A stretch of DNA of 64,000 nt from Alentia gelatinosa. Taxonomy: Eukaryota; Annelida; Polychaeta; Phyllodocida; Polynoidae. The stretch is taken from the NCBI GenBank assembly GCA_950022655.1, contig OX465584.1, forward strand, positions 56,533,789 to 56,597,788. Direction: 5' to 3'. Position numbers and translations under genes: made by a program. A model generated the notes under the pieces. That model made no database searches. It was given only the letters and a program-made list of their open reading frames with translations, and was not told the DNA's origin. Positions within the stretch are counted from its first letter, which is position 1. Each line of letters begins with the position of its first letter. This document shows, piece after piece, positions 23,101 to 34,679 of the stretch.

Positions 23101-23690
23101 ATTTTACTTCAGTTTTATTCTGACTATGAATCATTGCAATAAACCACAATGTCATTACAGAAGCATTCATAATTGATGCCTTTTATAAGGCCGTACCTAT
23201 TCAGGTCGATAATCGGGGATTAGTGGGATTATCGAGATCCTTGGTCATAACTGGGATTATGGGTCGTTTATGCATGATCAGGTTCCCTCTGAAGGTAACT
23301 GAATAACCAAGCCAACCCCAAGCCACAAGGAGCCCCACTTGTAATTGACTGTTTCTGACAATACGACCCGAGAACTTCAGAAACCAGACCCAAAGCCGCG
23401 CCTTCCATTCACACACAGGGAACCGGGCGAGTTAAGTCGCCGACGACTTAACGACTTAAGACCGCTTGTCGGCCGTTGTTGCGCCCAGGTCTCGGATAAA
23501 CCAGAGGAATCTCGTGGTAACCGTGAGATGTTCCTGCCGTCGTTTGTTCAGTCTCCCCCCTGGAGTCCGGCTTTTCTCAGGTAGCGTTAAGAACAGGTGT
23601 GTGTGGGGGGAGAGTGTCTCCGTGGTGTCACGTGACAGAGCGGGGAGTATGCTGCTCACTGGAGCAGCTCCTGATGATGGTCTGAGCCAT
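20190..23690. other. gene-free region with GAGCTGCTC cluster
   Basis: No coding exon recognised. The region holds C/T-rich tracts (22.1-22.7 kb), the GAGCWGCTC cluster at 21546-21866, and a 22-bp perfect palindromic hairpin (23431-23452). Open frames on both strands in the C-rich part are compositional. Confidence 0.5.
21546..21866. promoter_or_regulatory. cluster of GAGCWGCTC words, 10-bp phased
   Basis: Exact copies at 21546-21554, 21599-21607, 21838-21846, 21848-21856 and 21858-21866, plus the variant GAACTGCTC near 21557. The last three start exactly 10 bp apart, one helical turn. Interpreted as a homotypic binding-site cluster; the factor is unknown. Confidence 0.45.
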
Positions 23691-23691
23691 G

Positions 23692-23941
23692 TTAAGGGAG
23701 GCTCCAGGGCGGGGAAGGGTCAGGAGAGAAGGGGGTGTCAATGAAGGGAGGCTCCAGGGCGGGGAAGGGTCAGGAGAGAAGGGGGTGTCAATGAAGGGAG
23801 GCTCCAGGGCGGGGAAGGGTCAGGAGAGAAGGGGGTGTCAATGAAGGGAGGCTCCAGGGCGGGGAAGGGTCAGGAGAGAAGGGGGTGTCAATGAAGGGAG
23901 GCTCCAGGGCGGGGAAGGGTCAGGAGAGAAGGGGGTGTCAA
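23692..23941. repeat. 50-bp tandem repeat x5
   Basis: Five near-identical units of GAAGGGAGGCTCCAGGGCGG, GGAAGGGTCAGGAGAGAAGG and GGGTGTCAAT, with GCTCCAGGGC starting at 23701, 23751, 23801, 23851 and 23901. Almost no divergence, so recent. Confidence 0.97.
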
Positions 23942-24210
23942 TGGCCAACTGGGTAGGGTAAGAGGCAGGATATAGCCAGTATCCATTGGTGGGGTACCAG
24001 GCAGGATAAAGCCAGTATCCATTGGCGGGGTACCAGGCAGGATAAAGCCAGTATCCATTGGTGGGGTACCAGGCAGGATAAAGCCTGTTTCCATTGGTGG
24101 GGTACCAGGCAGGATAAAGCAAGTTCCAATTGGTGGGGTACCTGGCAGGATAAAGCCAGTTTCCATTGGTGGGGTACCAGGCAGGATAAAGCAACTTTCC
24201 ATTGGCAGAC
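23942..24210. repeat. 36-bp tandem repeat x7
   Basis: Units of CCATTGGTGGGGTACCAGGC and AGGATAAAGCCAGTAT directly abut the 50-bp array. Because 36 is a multiple of 3 and no unit frame contains a stop, all three minus-strand frames stay open with 12-residue periodicity. I read this as chance, not coding. Confidence 0.95.
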
Positions 24211-25600
24211 TATTTGGCACAGATCTGCAGTCAGAAACCACCAAGAGATTTTCTTTGCTACACTGAAGCAAGATCGGTTAATGGAAATAAGACCTGCAGA
24301 GAATGCATACAGATTAATTTTGCATAGATTATATAACAATGCCAATGAAATCCGTTTGTACCCAGAAAATACAGTAGAAACAGTGCATACAATACACCCT
24401 CACTGATAAATTGATACCGATATACAGTCAGTGGCACCACCGACAGACTTTTAAGGGAACTAAAAAAATCTCCGCCGTTTCCATCAGCCAATGGAAACGA
24501 GCTGAACGGGGAGGCGATGGGCAAGGGACAAGAGAATCTCCACCATACCTACCATTTAGAATCCCACGACCCCTCACAGTGTGAATAGGGCGTTAAAATG
24601 GATCCGCCCTGGAGAAGATAGTGAGATAATGGGGCACGTTCACGACTGATGGTAACGGGTAGGGGTGGGAGTAGGAGGAGGAGGAGGAGGAGGAGGAGGG
24701 AGGGTGTTAAGTGGGGGGGTGTTTTAAGGTGGGGTAAACGCCATCAGAGCGTGCCTTGGTCAATAGGCTCTGCTTGGGTCCCTCTTCACCCCACATTAGG
24801 CTCGTATAATACCCGCCGTAAACGTGTAGGGTCCCCTTTACGGGGGAGACACAAGGGCTGAGTCTGTGGGGGTCGGATCCGATCACGTTCTTGGGGGGAG
24901 TGTTTCCATCTCAGTGATCCGGATGAACACGAAGTTGAAGTTGTGGATCCTCCAATGTGGATTTATTATTAATCGACATAAACCCAGGACCGAGCATATC
25001 TATTAGAATGAAACGCGTTGTCGGGAGAGGGGTGAATGTTATTTTAAACATTGTTTGTCACAGTATGACATAAGGTTTGTTAACATAACGTCTAGTATTG
25101 TTAAAACTGGCTTTATTTGCACCAATAAAAACCCCCCAAAAAAAACAACATGTAAAACTACAATACTTCTCAGTAAAGGTCCGTAGTTATATGTATATGG
25201 ATTCTACCAATTTAAATGGCAGGCTGTAACGGTACGAAACTGCTATGATGTAACTTGTGTTGATTCTCTCTCTAAACTTAGACGATTACAAGGCAATGAT
25301 GTGGGCAATAGTTGATAGTACAAAAAATTATGTAATAAATGTAAAGGTGTATCTGTAGGTACAGATGTATCTGTAAATATACAGATATGCATATAGTTTC
25401 TCAATAGATTTCTCAAAAATGGTCCATTGATAAAGCGCTATACGTATAGATATACATGTGTAGATGTTGTATAGTATGTGTACACATTCATCTTTAGCTC
25501 AATGCCGTAAATACAGCATTCAAGTATATACATGCATGTACGTTGTTCCTCCCCGGAACCAGCAGAAGGACGCGCTGATTTAGAAACAGGCCCCCACCAC
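24211..25600. other. gene-free region
   Basis: AT-rich sequence with a GGA microsatellite (24671-24699). Nothing else recognised. Confidence 0.5.
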
Positions 25601-25604
25601 CAGT

Positions 25605-27930
25605 ATTTATGTGTCGGCGAGGTGTTTACGTGTTAACGGTGGCGCCCACTAGCGAGTAGTTGTGGATTTATTTGACCGGCGTCGGGTGTGAACGCCGCGT
25701 CCTATGAGGAGTGAGGAGACTTCTTCCGGTCTGCGCCTGTTTCCGGCGTCTCCACAGCGTCTCCGCAGCGTCTCCCTATAAGCACGTATTGTGAATCCAT
25801 GGTAGCGTCCCCGCCCGCCCCGCCCGCCCCGCCCGCCCCGCCCGCCCCGCCCGCCCCGCCCGCCCGCCCCGCCCGCCCCGCCGTACCGTCGCCATTCTTT
25901 ATCGCGCCATTATTCCGCCCGCCTGACCCACAATACTTCAAAGTCATTTGGGCGGGCGGCGGGCAGCAATCAGCCGGAAACCAGCGGCGCGCCGGGACCG
26001 GCCACCAGGCGGAGCGCGCGTCGTGGCCGCAGCCCGGAGTTAACGCGCCCGACAATGACAATTATCCGCCACCGGCTCGCCCGCCCGGCCACCGCCCGCC
26101 CGGCCTCCGCCCGCCTGGGTCCCGGGGGTCGGGGTCGGGAGGACGTAAGGAGCGAGAGATCCCCAAGTGCAGAGTGGCGTGTTGGATATAAGAGAAGGTG
26201 GGGAAGTGGGAGGAAGGGAGGGGTCGCGGGGGGGTGGAGCACGGGAGAGTAGGAGGGCTTCAAATTGCAGGTTACGCGACCTACGAGCGGGCAGAGGGTC
26301 GCGCAGGCTTTTGTCTTTGGGTGTCGGTAATGCGGCCACATGGGACCCGCCCATGTGGGCGTAATAATACAAGACCTGGCCTCCCAGCTGAGGAAGGGCG
26401 AACTGGGTGGGCCGGGAGGTGTCGGAGGTGAGTAAGTCCCACCCGACCGACCGGCCGGCCACAAGTGTCAGCGCCTGGCTTTACCCGGCGATAAATAAAC
26501 GAGGCCGCAAAGCCGTGCGTATAAATGCCCCTCTCGTCATCACCACTCACCCCCTGTTCTCCGAACCCCCTCCCCTTTATCCCCATCACCCGGCCTCCCC
26601 CTTCCACAACGCCCTTTTATAAAGCACGCATACAAAATGGCGGCGGTCATTTGTCTCTGTTTCGGCGAAATTCCCCCCGAAATCGGCGACGTCATTGCGC
26701 GGCGCCGCGGGCCCGGACGTAATGACGTCGGCGTCGGGCCGGGCTTAGGGTCGCCGCCCCACAATGCCCCGGGGAACGCGGGCCGCGCGCCCGGGGCCGA
26801 CTTATTCTTCTTTTGGGGCGGCCATCATTGTTCTAGTTAGAGCGGCGGGCATCCATTTGGCGGCCATAACGCGGTGTCGGCGGGTAATCCCGGTCATCAG
26901 CCTCTAACCCCCGCCTCCCCTCTCCTTCACCCACCCCTGTATTACTCTCCCGCTCTCTCGTGGCCGGCGTGAGTTGGCCGAGACGCGGGCTGCGCTTAAT
27001 GTCGTCTGACAGCGACGTCTCTGGCTCCTGCCGTCAGGGGCCGCCACCAGTCCGTATTGGACAGCGGGCGTTGGCGCGTCGGCCCGGCTTTGTCCGCCGC
27101 GCCTTGTCGGCAAGACGGCACCGACAATATGATCTCCGCGTCTCGCCAGCGTCTCTCCGCTCCTATTAGGATCTCGTTCCGCGTCGCGAGATCTCGCGCC
27201 GGCATTACTCACTCAGGGCGCGTCCCCTTCCTATCACCCCTGCCCTCGGACCCCCTAGCGGCGCGGGGGCGTACTACTGACCACCAATCCGCCTTGTCTT
27301 GAGACGCGTGGCTATGGAGAGTCGTGCGCATCTTTTGCCGATTCTTCAAACGCCCTCCAACCCCCTTGGCTTCCGGTGTATGGGTATCTGGCGTCTGAGA
27401 AAATGGAGGGATGAGAGAGAAGGGGTAGCCGAGGGCTGCTCCCAATCCGCAGAGCTTTATACCATCCATATCTAAACGAGCGCCCGGGCTCCCGACCCCC
27501 ATTCTCCGCCCATCGGACATCCACAGTGCGTCCGACAAAACTTCCGCCAAGAAATGGGCCTGCCACCCGCCTAGGCCCACTAAATCCGCCAGGATCCGCA
27601 AGGGGGCGTCGTCATGCCACCCGCCTCTTGTCTCGACTACCATAACCGTTGTCTAAGCCCCCAGGAGAGGGGCCGGGCGGGTGGGAGGGCAGCGATACAG
27701 GAGGGAAGGGGAGGAAATAAAGACAAGGTCGAGCCCTCATGTCAGCTCTGAGACGCAGCCCGCTCGCAGCGCCACTAGACGGCAGCGTCCGACAACTGGC
27801 CGTCGACATCTTGGTATGCATTGACCGGCGGTCATTGGCTGTCAGTGGTAAAGGCCCTGTAAGCCCCCTGCCTTGGACGGCAACAGATAGAAGGGAGCCG
27901 GCCGGGTGTGGGTCGGGGGGGGGGGGGGTG
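25605..27930. promoter_or_regulatory. large CpG-rich region, promoter-like
   Basis: The longest CpG-dense stretch in the window. It includes a YY1-like AAAATGGCGGC (26636-26646), CRE-like GACGTCAT (26687-26694) and ATGACGTCG (26723-26731), a BANP/Kaiso-type palindrome CGCGAGATCTCGCG (27185-27198), and a CTCF-like GCCACTAGACGGCAG (27771-27785). Many open frames exist on both strands but none resembles a protein. Candidate SoxD promoter, or the promoter of an unseen noncoding transcript. Confidence 0.45.
25803..25880. repeat. 9-bp GC-rich tandem repeat (CCCGCCCCG)
   Basis: About seven copies of a 9-bp unit; the Pro-Ala-Pro and Gly-Gly-Ala periodicity in the flanking frames comes from it. Confidence 0.9.
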
Positions 27931-29662
27931 GGGAGCTAAAACATTGGCGGATGGAGCAGGAGGTACGTACTGCGCATGCCCTTACCTAATATGGGCCGGG
28001 TTCACTCTGGGATATTTGACAAAGTCAAGACTGAACGTTGATCCATACTCATTGCTCTATGACACTACCATGAGTGACGCCGCAAAAAAGATGCACTCCG
28101 GTGGCTATTGGGGTATGGAATTGCTGAGAGTGAACTTGGGAGTAATTCCCTCAACGCCTCGGCGCAGTGTCTAGTATTAGTCATTCCCGTGTGTATTGTT
28201 GTTCACTTGGTCGTGTTCTAAGGAAACTTGTCGAGCAGGGCACTAAAGTTTGGCTTCAATCAGTGGAGAGGGGTTTTAGACGGCATGGCCATGACAGCAT
28301 GTCTTACTTGGAGCCCTGTTGTAGAAAATGTGTTTATAGTCTAGTTGAATGCTACTGACAGCTTACGCTCAACGGAATAATAGTGGCTTTGAGCGGCAAT
28401 ATAATGCTGGATATTGGCGAATAAAAAACAATGAACAGCACGATCAATGAAGGACTATGACTGAAAGACTAGAGTGTCCCCTCTTTGCTAACGTGGATAT
28501 TGTAGTGGGTGGCTTTTGTGTTGGGTTGGTTTAGAGTGGGGTCCATAGAGAATCTGGTAACGATTACCACGGGCTCGGCGGGACCGTCAGTTTACCCACC
28601 ATGCAAAGCGATCCGAGCAGACGACAATCGGAGTTTTCCCCTTCCGGTGTAGAAAAAAAACCAAGGATGCTTTAAAAAAAATACAGAGAGAGAGCAGGTA
28701 ATCCAGTGCCGCTGTCAGACGACTGGATTAGTGCGGTTCCAACACGGTCAATTACATTAAAACAATTGCGGGTGTCACTCAAACACAGACCTTGATACCG
28801 TGGGACCTTTAAGATTTAATTGCCTTTGACAATTGCGCTTGTCATTCAGCAATATCAATTAAAGGGGATGAAACGTTCACCGGGGATTGTGGATTGTGCG
28901 CCCTACCGCCCTGTGGCCGCCCGCCGCCCGCCGCCCGGTTTCCCGCCATAGAGCTGCTCGCTGCATTAGCGGTTCGAAAGTCGTCTGCTTCTGACAGGGC
29001 CATTATTGTGTGATGGATAATATACAGAAGGCGCACACATCACGCACAACAGATCCCAGAGTGTTTTTCTCTGCCCTCTTAATACTCTTGTCCTTTTAGC
29101 TCAATGTTTTAACTTGGTACGAGCAAAAACACCAATACATAACACACAGAGCCATATTGTATATCACAACCCACTCAACTAAAGGGAATACCTATTTCAT
29201 AACTGAACGTTGAAAATGGAGCTGTAAAATATGTAGGGATCTATCATACGTGTGATTGCATTATATTTGTATATAGGCACAAATGTATCCATGGTTCACA
29301 CAATATAGAGATTAATGTATATCAATTATGCAAAACGCACATACTTATAACTCGTAATTCATACACACCATCAATCACTCCGCAAAGCTACAGTGGGTCC
29401 TGAACAAGATAACTGTATCACCGGATTATGGGTAAGTGTTCGGGATGTGGTTTTGAAAATGGAATTGACAAAAAACGAGATTTTTTCCCAAAGGAAGCGC
29501 AGTGGAACAGCAGGTGAGGGGTAATTACGTAAACCTGACGGCGGCCGGGAGCGCCGGGGAGTCGGGGGAGGAGGCGGGACGAGCAACGGTCCTGTCCGTC
29601 AAGCTACATCCCCGCCGCCCGGTGTGGGGCATGATCCTGGCGCCAGACATCACGTCATCTAT

Positions 29663-29935
29663 AGGGCACAGAGTGATTGCTAGTTCTGCCATCATCCGCC
29701 AGAAAAAATCGTAAGATCGCGCTACTGTACTAGGGGGGCCAACCCTCAGTTGTTATTATCTATTGATAATATTAAGACGAAGCTAAAATTCCTCCACGGC
29801 AAGCCCCCCCAAAATATTTTGGATGAAATTCATTGATAATTGGTACTGCCACTTGGTGTTTAAGATGGCGTTGGGGGGAAAGATGACCGCTTCCATGACA
29901 CAATAGCCATGTGTCATGTGCCAGGGTTTGGGACA
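29663..29935 (+). repeat. dispersed repeat, copy 1 of pair with 52143-52400
   Basis: Shares GGCACAGAGTGATTGCTAGT, TCCGCCAT-ATCCGYCAG, ATTGATAA-TTG, CCACYTGGTGTTT, AAGATGG and CAATAGCYATGTG in the same order and orientation as 52.1 kb. Noncoding. Confidence 0.75.
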
Positions 29936-30599
29936 AGAGCTCTGCCAATTTCACACCAGAGGGCAGTACTCTCGTCCTGCTAGAAGCACAGGCCACCTTA
30001 GGATTCCCTAAACTAACGCAACATGGAATAACTTCTGATCTAATTAAGATACATGTATTTGGAAGTCTCGGGCGTGTGTCTTCCTTCTATTCTGCATATA
30101 CCGTGTGAATATCTAAAAAGCAGACTATCCAGCAATACAGCCTTAAGTAGGTGGATTACCAAGTGTTTTACTTAACGGAAGTTAGAAGGAAGCCCCTGTT
30201 ATGCACCTTTTTGCACCTCCCTTTTCATTGATATTAGAAATATATTGAGTGACCTGCAAGGAACATCTTTGATTTACTGTATTTTGTATAAATACCACTG
30301 TCTACACAAACACCAAACACTACTTAATAACCCCATATATTTCTGTCAATATCTAGTTTCATTATCATAGCCACAGCGTGTGGTATAAAATAGCCGAGGC
30401 TGTTCCTGTGGTGTATGTATTATTCTCACGGTGATTGTAGGCCTCCCGGTGGTTCTCACCCTGGAGGGGAACCCAGCCTCGCGTCCTCCAGGTGATCAGA
30501 GCCTCACACACAGGGCGCTGACCCGTCAAGATAAACCTCCTCCATGCTACCTACAGGAGGATGAAGCCCCACCCCTAGACTGGCCTCAGTCCCTTTATC

Positions 30600-30912
30600 C
30601 TACCCCTAATATAAAATCCCATAAGCTTAACATTGAGTTTCCGTATGCCACGCTGACTGGCATACAGAGTTTTATATGTCACTAGTGGCATACAGCATTG
30701 TTATCACGTAATATTCCAAAATCGAGGAGATAGGATAGGATAAAATCAAAACCTGATTCGTTTTAATCCTGGCCACCGCAGTTCCACTCCTGAAGTCTTG
30801 GCTCCGGACTTCACTCGGCTTCGTCTCATGAAGTCACTTTGCCAAACTCCAGTCGTGGAATACGGTGGACAAGATTAAACCTCATCCAGTTTTACGATAG
30901 TATCCTACCCCT
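30600..30912. mobile_element. GGCATACGG-family element, longer copy
   Basis: Begins CCTACCCCTAATATAAAATC and ends with AAACCTCATCCAGTTTTACG and CCTACCCC, matching the inverse of the ends of 3905-4020. It has extra internal sequence including ATAGGATAGGATAAAATC. Non-autonomous; no coding capacity. Confidence 0.6.
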
Positions 30913-31009
30913 CCACCCCATCTGAGTGACACAGGGACTGGTCTCATCCGTAATCGGCCGTGTATACTGGCGCGATTTTGCGCCACACTCCCCAAGCAGA
31001 GGTCTGGCT

Positions 31010-31330
31010 ACTGGTCAGGATATCTGCTGGGAGATTGATACCCTCTCACTTTGATCTCAATCGAGACATAGTCAGGAGTAGGCGAAATGTATTGCTATGA
31101 CAACACAGGCAGCCAGGGAACTGGGGGAGGGGAGGGGGAGGGGTAGAGGGAGGTGTAGGGTTGCAGGGAGTTCCTTAGGGTCATAAACAGGAGATTCTGG
31201 TCAGAGTGGACAAGTCTTTGATTCATGGGCCAGTCAGAGAAGGACACATGCTATAATGAATTGTATTCCGATTTTCTTTAATCATTTAATGAATGTTCAT
31301 AATCAAAGACTTGAGCAAGTCTACCCCACC
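31010..31330 (+). mobile_element. dispersed element, CTTGAGCAAGTC-ended
   Basis: From GGCTACTGGTCAGGATATCT to AAAGACTTGAGCAAGTCTAC, it is repeated in inverse orientation at 48705-49135. It includes ATTTAATGAATGTTCATAAT and a G-rich core. A fragment recurs near 32267-32288. Confidence 0.7.
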
Positions 31331-31899
31331 CCCTGCAGTGTGTGCACCGAGAGATGGGGGGCCCCTCCAGAACAGGCAGGAGGGCCCTCCGCCTCCTTAT
31401 CATTATCTCACCTTCTCCAGGGCGCTAACAACCCGCCCTTCTCTCGGCAGGGTACCGGTAAATAACTGCCTTCCTCCTGGGTGGAGTTTTTGGTACATCA
31501 TTGTGTCTTCGCACTGGCGGGTTGTGAGGGATAGGGCATGTGTACCGTTTGTGTTGCGAGTTCTTTTTTCTCCTCAATAGCAACGTGGGATGGACGGTGT
31601 TTTACTGTTTGTTATCAAGGCTGGTGGTATGTGTATATGTGTGTGCAAGTGCATGTTTGTGAGTTTTATTGAGTATCATAGCACAAACACACACATATAG
31701 ATATATTACACACACCATACATTTCAACATTTATGTATAATACTGATATCCAATATATATTATAGAGGAAACCCAATATATTTCATAAAGGAAATCCATG
31801 GAAGTTTATGGTCAGAGCTCGTATCTCACCGAGTTTTGATAGCGTAGTAATAGCGATTCAAACGAGATGGGGTCAAACTCTGACCGTAAACTTGAATAC

Positions 31900-32060
31900 G
31901 TTTCTGAATTCATCTCACCCGTCACATTGACTAATGGGCTACTATTTGTGACATAATCCTCCATTGGGTATTTTCTCTAACTACTCTATGGGCATTGAGT
32001 ACGATTTCTCAATGTTATGTTTATGGGGTAAAAATACCAAGGTTGAAATGATATCTTATA
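31900..32060. repeat. dispersed repeat pair with 17655-17895
   Basis: Shares CTACTATTTGTGACATAAT, GGGCATTGAGTACGA, TTATGGGGTAAAAATACCAA with the SoxD-intron copy. Confidence 0.55.
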
Positions 32061-32824
32061 CATAATATATCATAAACGGTAAATGTTCTAGGAAGCAGAG
32101 TCCATTTTGCCTATTAAACAGGTGTTATTGAATATCAGGCACTGTTGCTTAGTGCAGGTGAAGCTATTGACATTAAACTCACTTCTCTCTAAGCTAAGCT
32201 GAGGATCACTGTAGCTCTCTACTTGGGGCCCTTTAGATGCCACGCTCACTTACACACCTGCAACTAGACTTGCTCAAGTCTTTGATTATGTACAGTCACT
32301 GGACGATTAAAATAAATCAGGGTGAAATACATTCCCCTAATGGAGGTGGGGAGGTAAGGCTGGCGGTAAGGTGGCAGGGAGAGGTGGGTAGGAAGGACAC
32401 AGGGACTGAAGCCAGCCTAAACTGTTCCCTCTGTTCTGACAAATGTTTACTCTGAGGGATTTTAATGGGAGACGGCATTATTTCCCCATGCTTTCATGTT
32501 AATCGCACCGATCGTATTTCCTTGTCTCAAAACACGTTGCCGCCGTTAGCAGTGCTTACTTCACATCTCATTCTTGTCGGATCTTGTTAACCCCTGATTT
32601 GAAGCCGATGTCTCGTTTACCTTTTTCCCACCAAACACCATCAAAACAGAGCGACTTCTGAACTAAAAGCAAGGGTGGCGGCAAGAAAGGGTGATGTATT
32701 TCTAAAGCCAGGTTCCTAAATCTACCTCATTGCACTGTGGGCTAGGAGGAGGAGGAGCAATTAGGTATGTGAGACTGAAACGTGGGCGATACAGCCACGT
32801 GGTTGTTATGAGGTGCGGGCTGGT

Positions 32825-33460
32825 AAAGGGTATATCACACTGCACGATTTCGGAACATGAATGTTCTATGATGAGTTATGATGGTCGACGCCCTGCGCAA
32901 ATTCACCTGAGGCTACGATACGACTCCGACAATGACTACGATGCACCTCCCGATACAAAATTAAAATCGCGTCGGAAGGTCACCTAATATCGAGGCAGTT
33001 GACCATGTTTCTGTGATTAGACACCGATAAAAAAACCCATACAATGCGTGGTGGATTGGCATGTCTAGACATATGTCTACGATTTTGCACCTTCCCGATA
33101 TGTCTCCGATATCGACTTTTTGTATCGGTGCCATATCGGTAGGTCTACATTTCTATCGTAGTAGGTAGACGCCGGGCCTGAAAGGGGTATCCCACTATCA
33201 CGATTTGAGCCTCCAACACACTACGATAGCCTTACGACAAGCGTTCCGATGAAAAAATGATCGGAAGGAACGGGTCCATCGTGAAAGCTAGACTCGTTCC
33301 TTCCGATAAAAATTTCATTTTTTTCATCGGAACGCTTGTCGTAAGGCTATCGTAGTGTGTCGGAGGCTCAAATCGTGATAGTGGGATACCCCTTTAAGAC
33401 TAGCTCACGCTGAAGGGAGTTCATCGGCGGGAAGGAAATCGTACAGTGTGTGTTTCCCAC
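32825..33460. mobile_element. older TIR element interrupted by a younger MITE
   Basis: Left end AAAGGGTATATCACACTGCA then CGATTTC (32825-32851). An approximate inverse, GAAATCGTACAGTGTG then TGTTTCCC, begins at 33435; 19 of 24 aligned positions match. The 33181-33395 MITE lies between them. Without it the element would be about 420 bp. No coding capacity. Confidence 0.5.
33181..33395. mobile_element. near-perfect hairpin MITE
   Basis: Two arms of about 80 bp beginning AAAGGGGTATCCCACTATCA, inverted and almost identical (one substitution and one single-base length difference in a run of A). The short loop contains a second inverted pair GGAAGGAACG/CGTTCCTTCC. Arm identity indicates recent insertion or recent origin. 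Confidence 0.9.
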
Positions 33461-34665
33461 TTAACGTATGGAGCTACATGTATACAGTGCTACAGAATCG
33501 TACAGTGTGTGTTTCCCACTTAACGTATGGAGCTACATGTGTATAGTGCTACAGAATCGTACAGTGTGTGTTTCCCACTTAACGTATGGAGCTACATGTG
33601 TATAGTGCTACAGAATCGTACAGTGTGTGTTTCCCACTTAACGTATGGAGCTACATGTGTATAGAGCTACAGAATCGTACAGTGTGTGTTTCCCACTTAA
33701 CGTATGGAGCTACATGTGTATAGTGCTACAGAATCGTACAGTGTGTGTTTCCCACTTAACGTATGGAGCTACATGTGTACAGTGCTACAGAATCGTACAG
33801 TGTGTGTTTCCCACTTAACGTATGGAGCTACATGTGTATAGAGCTACAGAATCGTACAGTGTGTGTTTCCCACTTAACGTATGGAGCTACATGTGTATAG
33901 AGCTACAGAATCGTACAGTGTGTGTTTCCCACTTAACGTATGGAGCTACATGTGTAAAGTGCTACAGAATCGTCCAGTGTGTGTTTCCCACTTAACGTAT
34001 GGAGCTACATGTGTACAGTGCTACAGAATCGTACAGTGTGTGTTTCCCACTTAACGTATGGAGCTACATGTGTATAGAGCTACAGAATCGTAGAGTGTGT
34101 GTTTCCCACTTAACGTATGGAGCTACATGTGTACAGTGCTACAGAATCGTACAGTGTGTGTTTCCCACTTAACGTATGGAGCTACATGTATACAGTGCTA
34201 CAGAATCGTACAGTGTGTGTTTCCCACTTAACGTATGGAGCTACATGTGTACAGTGCTACAGAATCGTACAGTGTGTGTTTCCCACTTAACGTATGGAGC
34301 TACATGTGTACAGTGCTACAGAATCGTAGAGTGTGTGTTTCCCACTTAACGTATGGAGCTACATGTATACAGTGCTACAGAATCGTCCAGTGTGTGTTTC
34401 CCACTTAACGTATGGAGCTACATGTATACAGTGCTACAGAATCGTAGAGTGTGTGTTTCCCACTTAACATATGGAGCTACATGTGTATAGTGCTACAGAA
34501 TCGTAGAGTGTGTGTTTCCCACTTAACGTATGGAGCTACATGTGTATAGTGCTACAGAATCGTACAGTGTGTGTTTCCCACTTAACGTATGGAGCTACAT
34601 GTGTACAGTGCTACAGAATCGTAGAGTGTGTGTTTCCCACTTAACGTATGGAGCTACATGTGTAG
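33437..34665. repeat. 59-bp satellite, ~21 units
   Basis: Unit AATCGTACAGTGTGTGTTTC, CCACTTAACGTATGGAGCTA, CATGTGTATAGTGCTACAG (59 bp), starting at 33437, 33496 and so on. Divergence is very low and confined to a few positions (CGTACAG/CGTAGAG/CGTCCAG; GTATA/ATACA/GTACA). The unit start resembles the terminus of the adjoining TIR element. Confidence 0.97.
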
Positions 34666-34679
34666 CAGGTCTCCGCCGT

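Larger units (their letters stand above)
28000..32824. other. gene-free region with dispersed repeats
   Basis: Contains two GCAGACGAC words (28617-28625, 28980-28988), a GAGCTGCTC (28951-28959), a CTCF-like site (29953-29969) and the repeats listed separately. No coding exon recognised. Confidence 0.5.

Noticed and set aside
23838..24345. Three minus-strand open frames with a 12-residue repeat (YPAWYPTNGNWL type)
   Set aside because: Produced by the 36-bp tandem array and flank. All three frames are open, which argues for absence of stops by chance, not coding.
28842..29036. Minus-strand frame containing MALSEADDFRTANAASSSM
   Set aside because: Looks superficially protein-like, but contains both recurrent noncoding words (GCAGACGAC and GAGCTGCTC) and has no convincing splice sites tying it to SoxD. 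Kept as noncoding.
33437..34665. CRISPR-like array
   Set aside because: Units are contiguous 59-bp tandem copies without unique spacers, in animal DNA.
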